Of a stretch of DNA of 64,000 nucleotides, positions 63,791-64,000 are shown one piece after another (position 1 is the stretch's first letter; every line of letters begins with the position of its first letter). The DNA lies in assembly GCA_009760855.2 (NCBI GenBank), contig WPIO01000013.1, positions 5,142,501-5,206,500 on the forward strand, in the 5' to 3' direction. Origin of the DNA: Cristatella mucedo. Its lineage: Eukaryota; Bryozoa; Phylactolaemata; Cristatellidae. A program made the translations under genes and the position numbers. Below the pieces are notes generated by a model that worked only from the letters and a program-made list of their open reading frames with translations, made no database searches and was not told the origin of the DNA.

Positions 63791-64000
63791 CCTCTTTGAG
63801 ATGCACACATCAAGTCATTGGGAGAGATGTTTATGTGTTTCTGTCATGAAACAGCTTGGCAGTGAGACTCCTGGCGGAGCTGTCTATGAATAGGCGCCAT
63901 TCAAGCATGTTACAGGTGACTCTTATCGCCTCGAGTAGACTGACTACATTGTTTAAGAATCATAGCCAATCTTGTCGACTGAAGAAGTTGGAGAAAGTCG

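Overview
The window is invertebrate-metazoan-type genomic DNA carrying one large endogenous virus-like element. The host flanks (1-12407 and 36418-64000) are of ordinary GC content, gene-poor and packed with decayed transposons. They contain CR1/L2-like LINE fragments, tRNA-derived SINEs, a Tc1/mariner relic, a retroelement gag-protease relic, an approximately 168-bp satellite and many microsatellites. I could not name the species from these repeats, and I found no confident host protein-coding gene.

Positions 12408-36417 (24,010 bp) form a strikingly AT-rich Polinton/Maverick-type (adintovirus-like) element. It is bounded by 122/123-bp terminal inverted repeats and a perfect 5-bp target duplication (GACCT). 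From left to right it encodes: a two-TM SLATT-like protein (+); integrase (-); a zinc-finger protein (+); a fibre-like protein (-); a YqaJ-type nuclease (-); the double-jelly-roll major capsid protein (-); a coiled-coil protein (-); three paralogous penton/minor-capsid-like proteins (-); a repeat-rich protein (-); an FtsK/HerA packaging ATPase (-); an adenain-like protease with an N-terminal Zn ribbon (+); an unknown protein (+); a parvovirus-type PLA2 protein (-); an HNH/AP2 endonuclease (+); a helical protein (-); a GGF-peptide membrane protein (-); three fibre-like proteins (+); two unknown proteins (-); a tandem array of five genes holding seven copies of an unrecognised ~80-aa domain (-); an acidic protein (-); and protein-primed family-B DNA polymerase (-).

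About twenty of these genes carry the same TATATAG(A/G)(A/G)A motif directly against the ATG. In at least two places divergent start codons are only 10-13 bp apart, which points to one short promoter/initiator module and near-leaderless transcripts. The core replication and capsid genes form a plausible virion programme: PolB and integrase for genome copying and insertion; MCP, pentons, ATPase and protease for a capsid; PLA2 and the GGF hydrophobic protein for membrane breach; fibres for attachment.

Many core genes carry stops or frameshifts, so this copy is not functional as it stands. The unknown tandem family, two of the penton-like genes, the protease, the PLA2 gene and the nuclease are open. 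The most novel signals are the tandem unknown family, the quasi-palindromic termini, the start-codon-abutting promoter, and the multiple phage-fibre-like paralogues.
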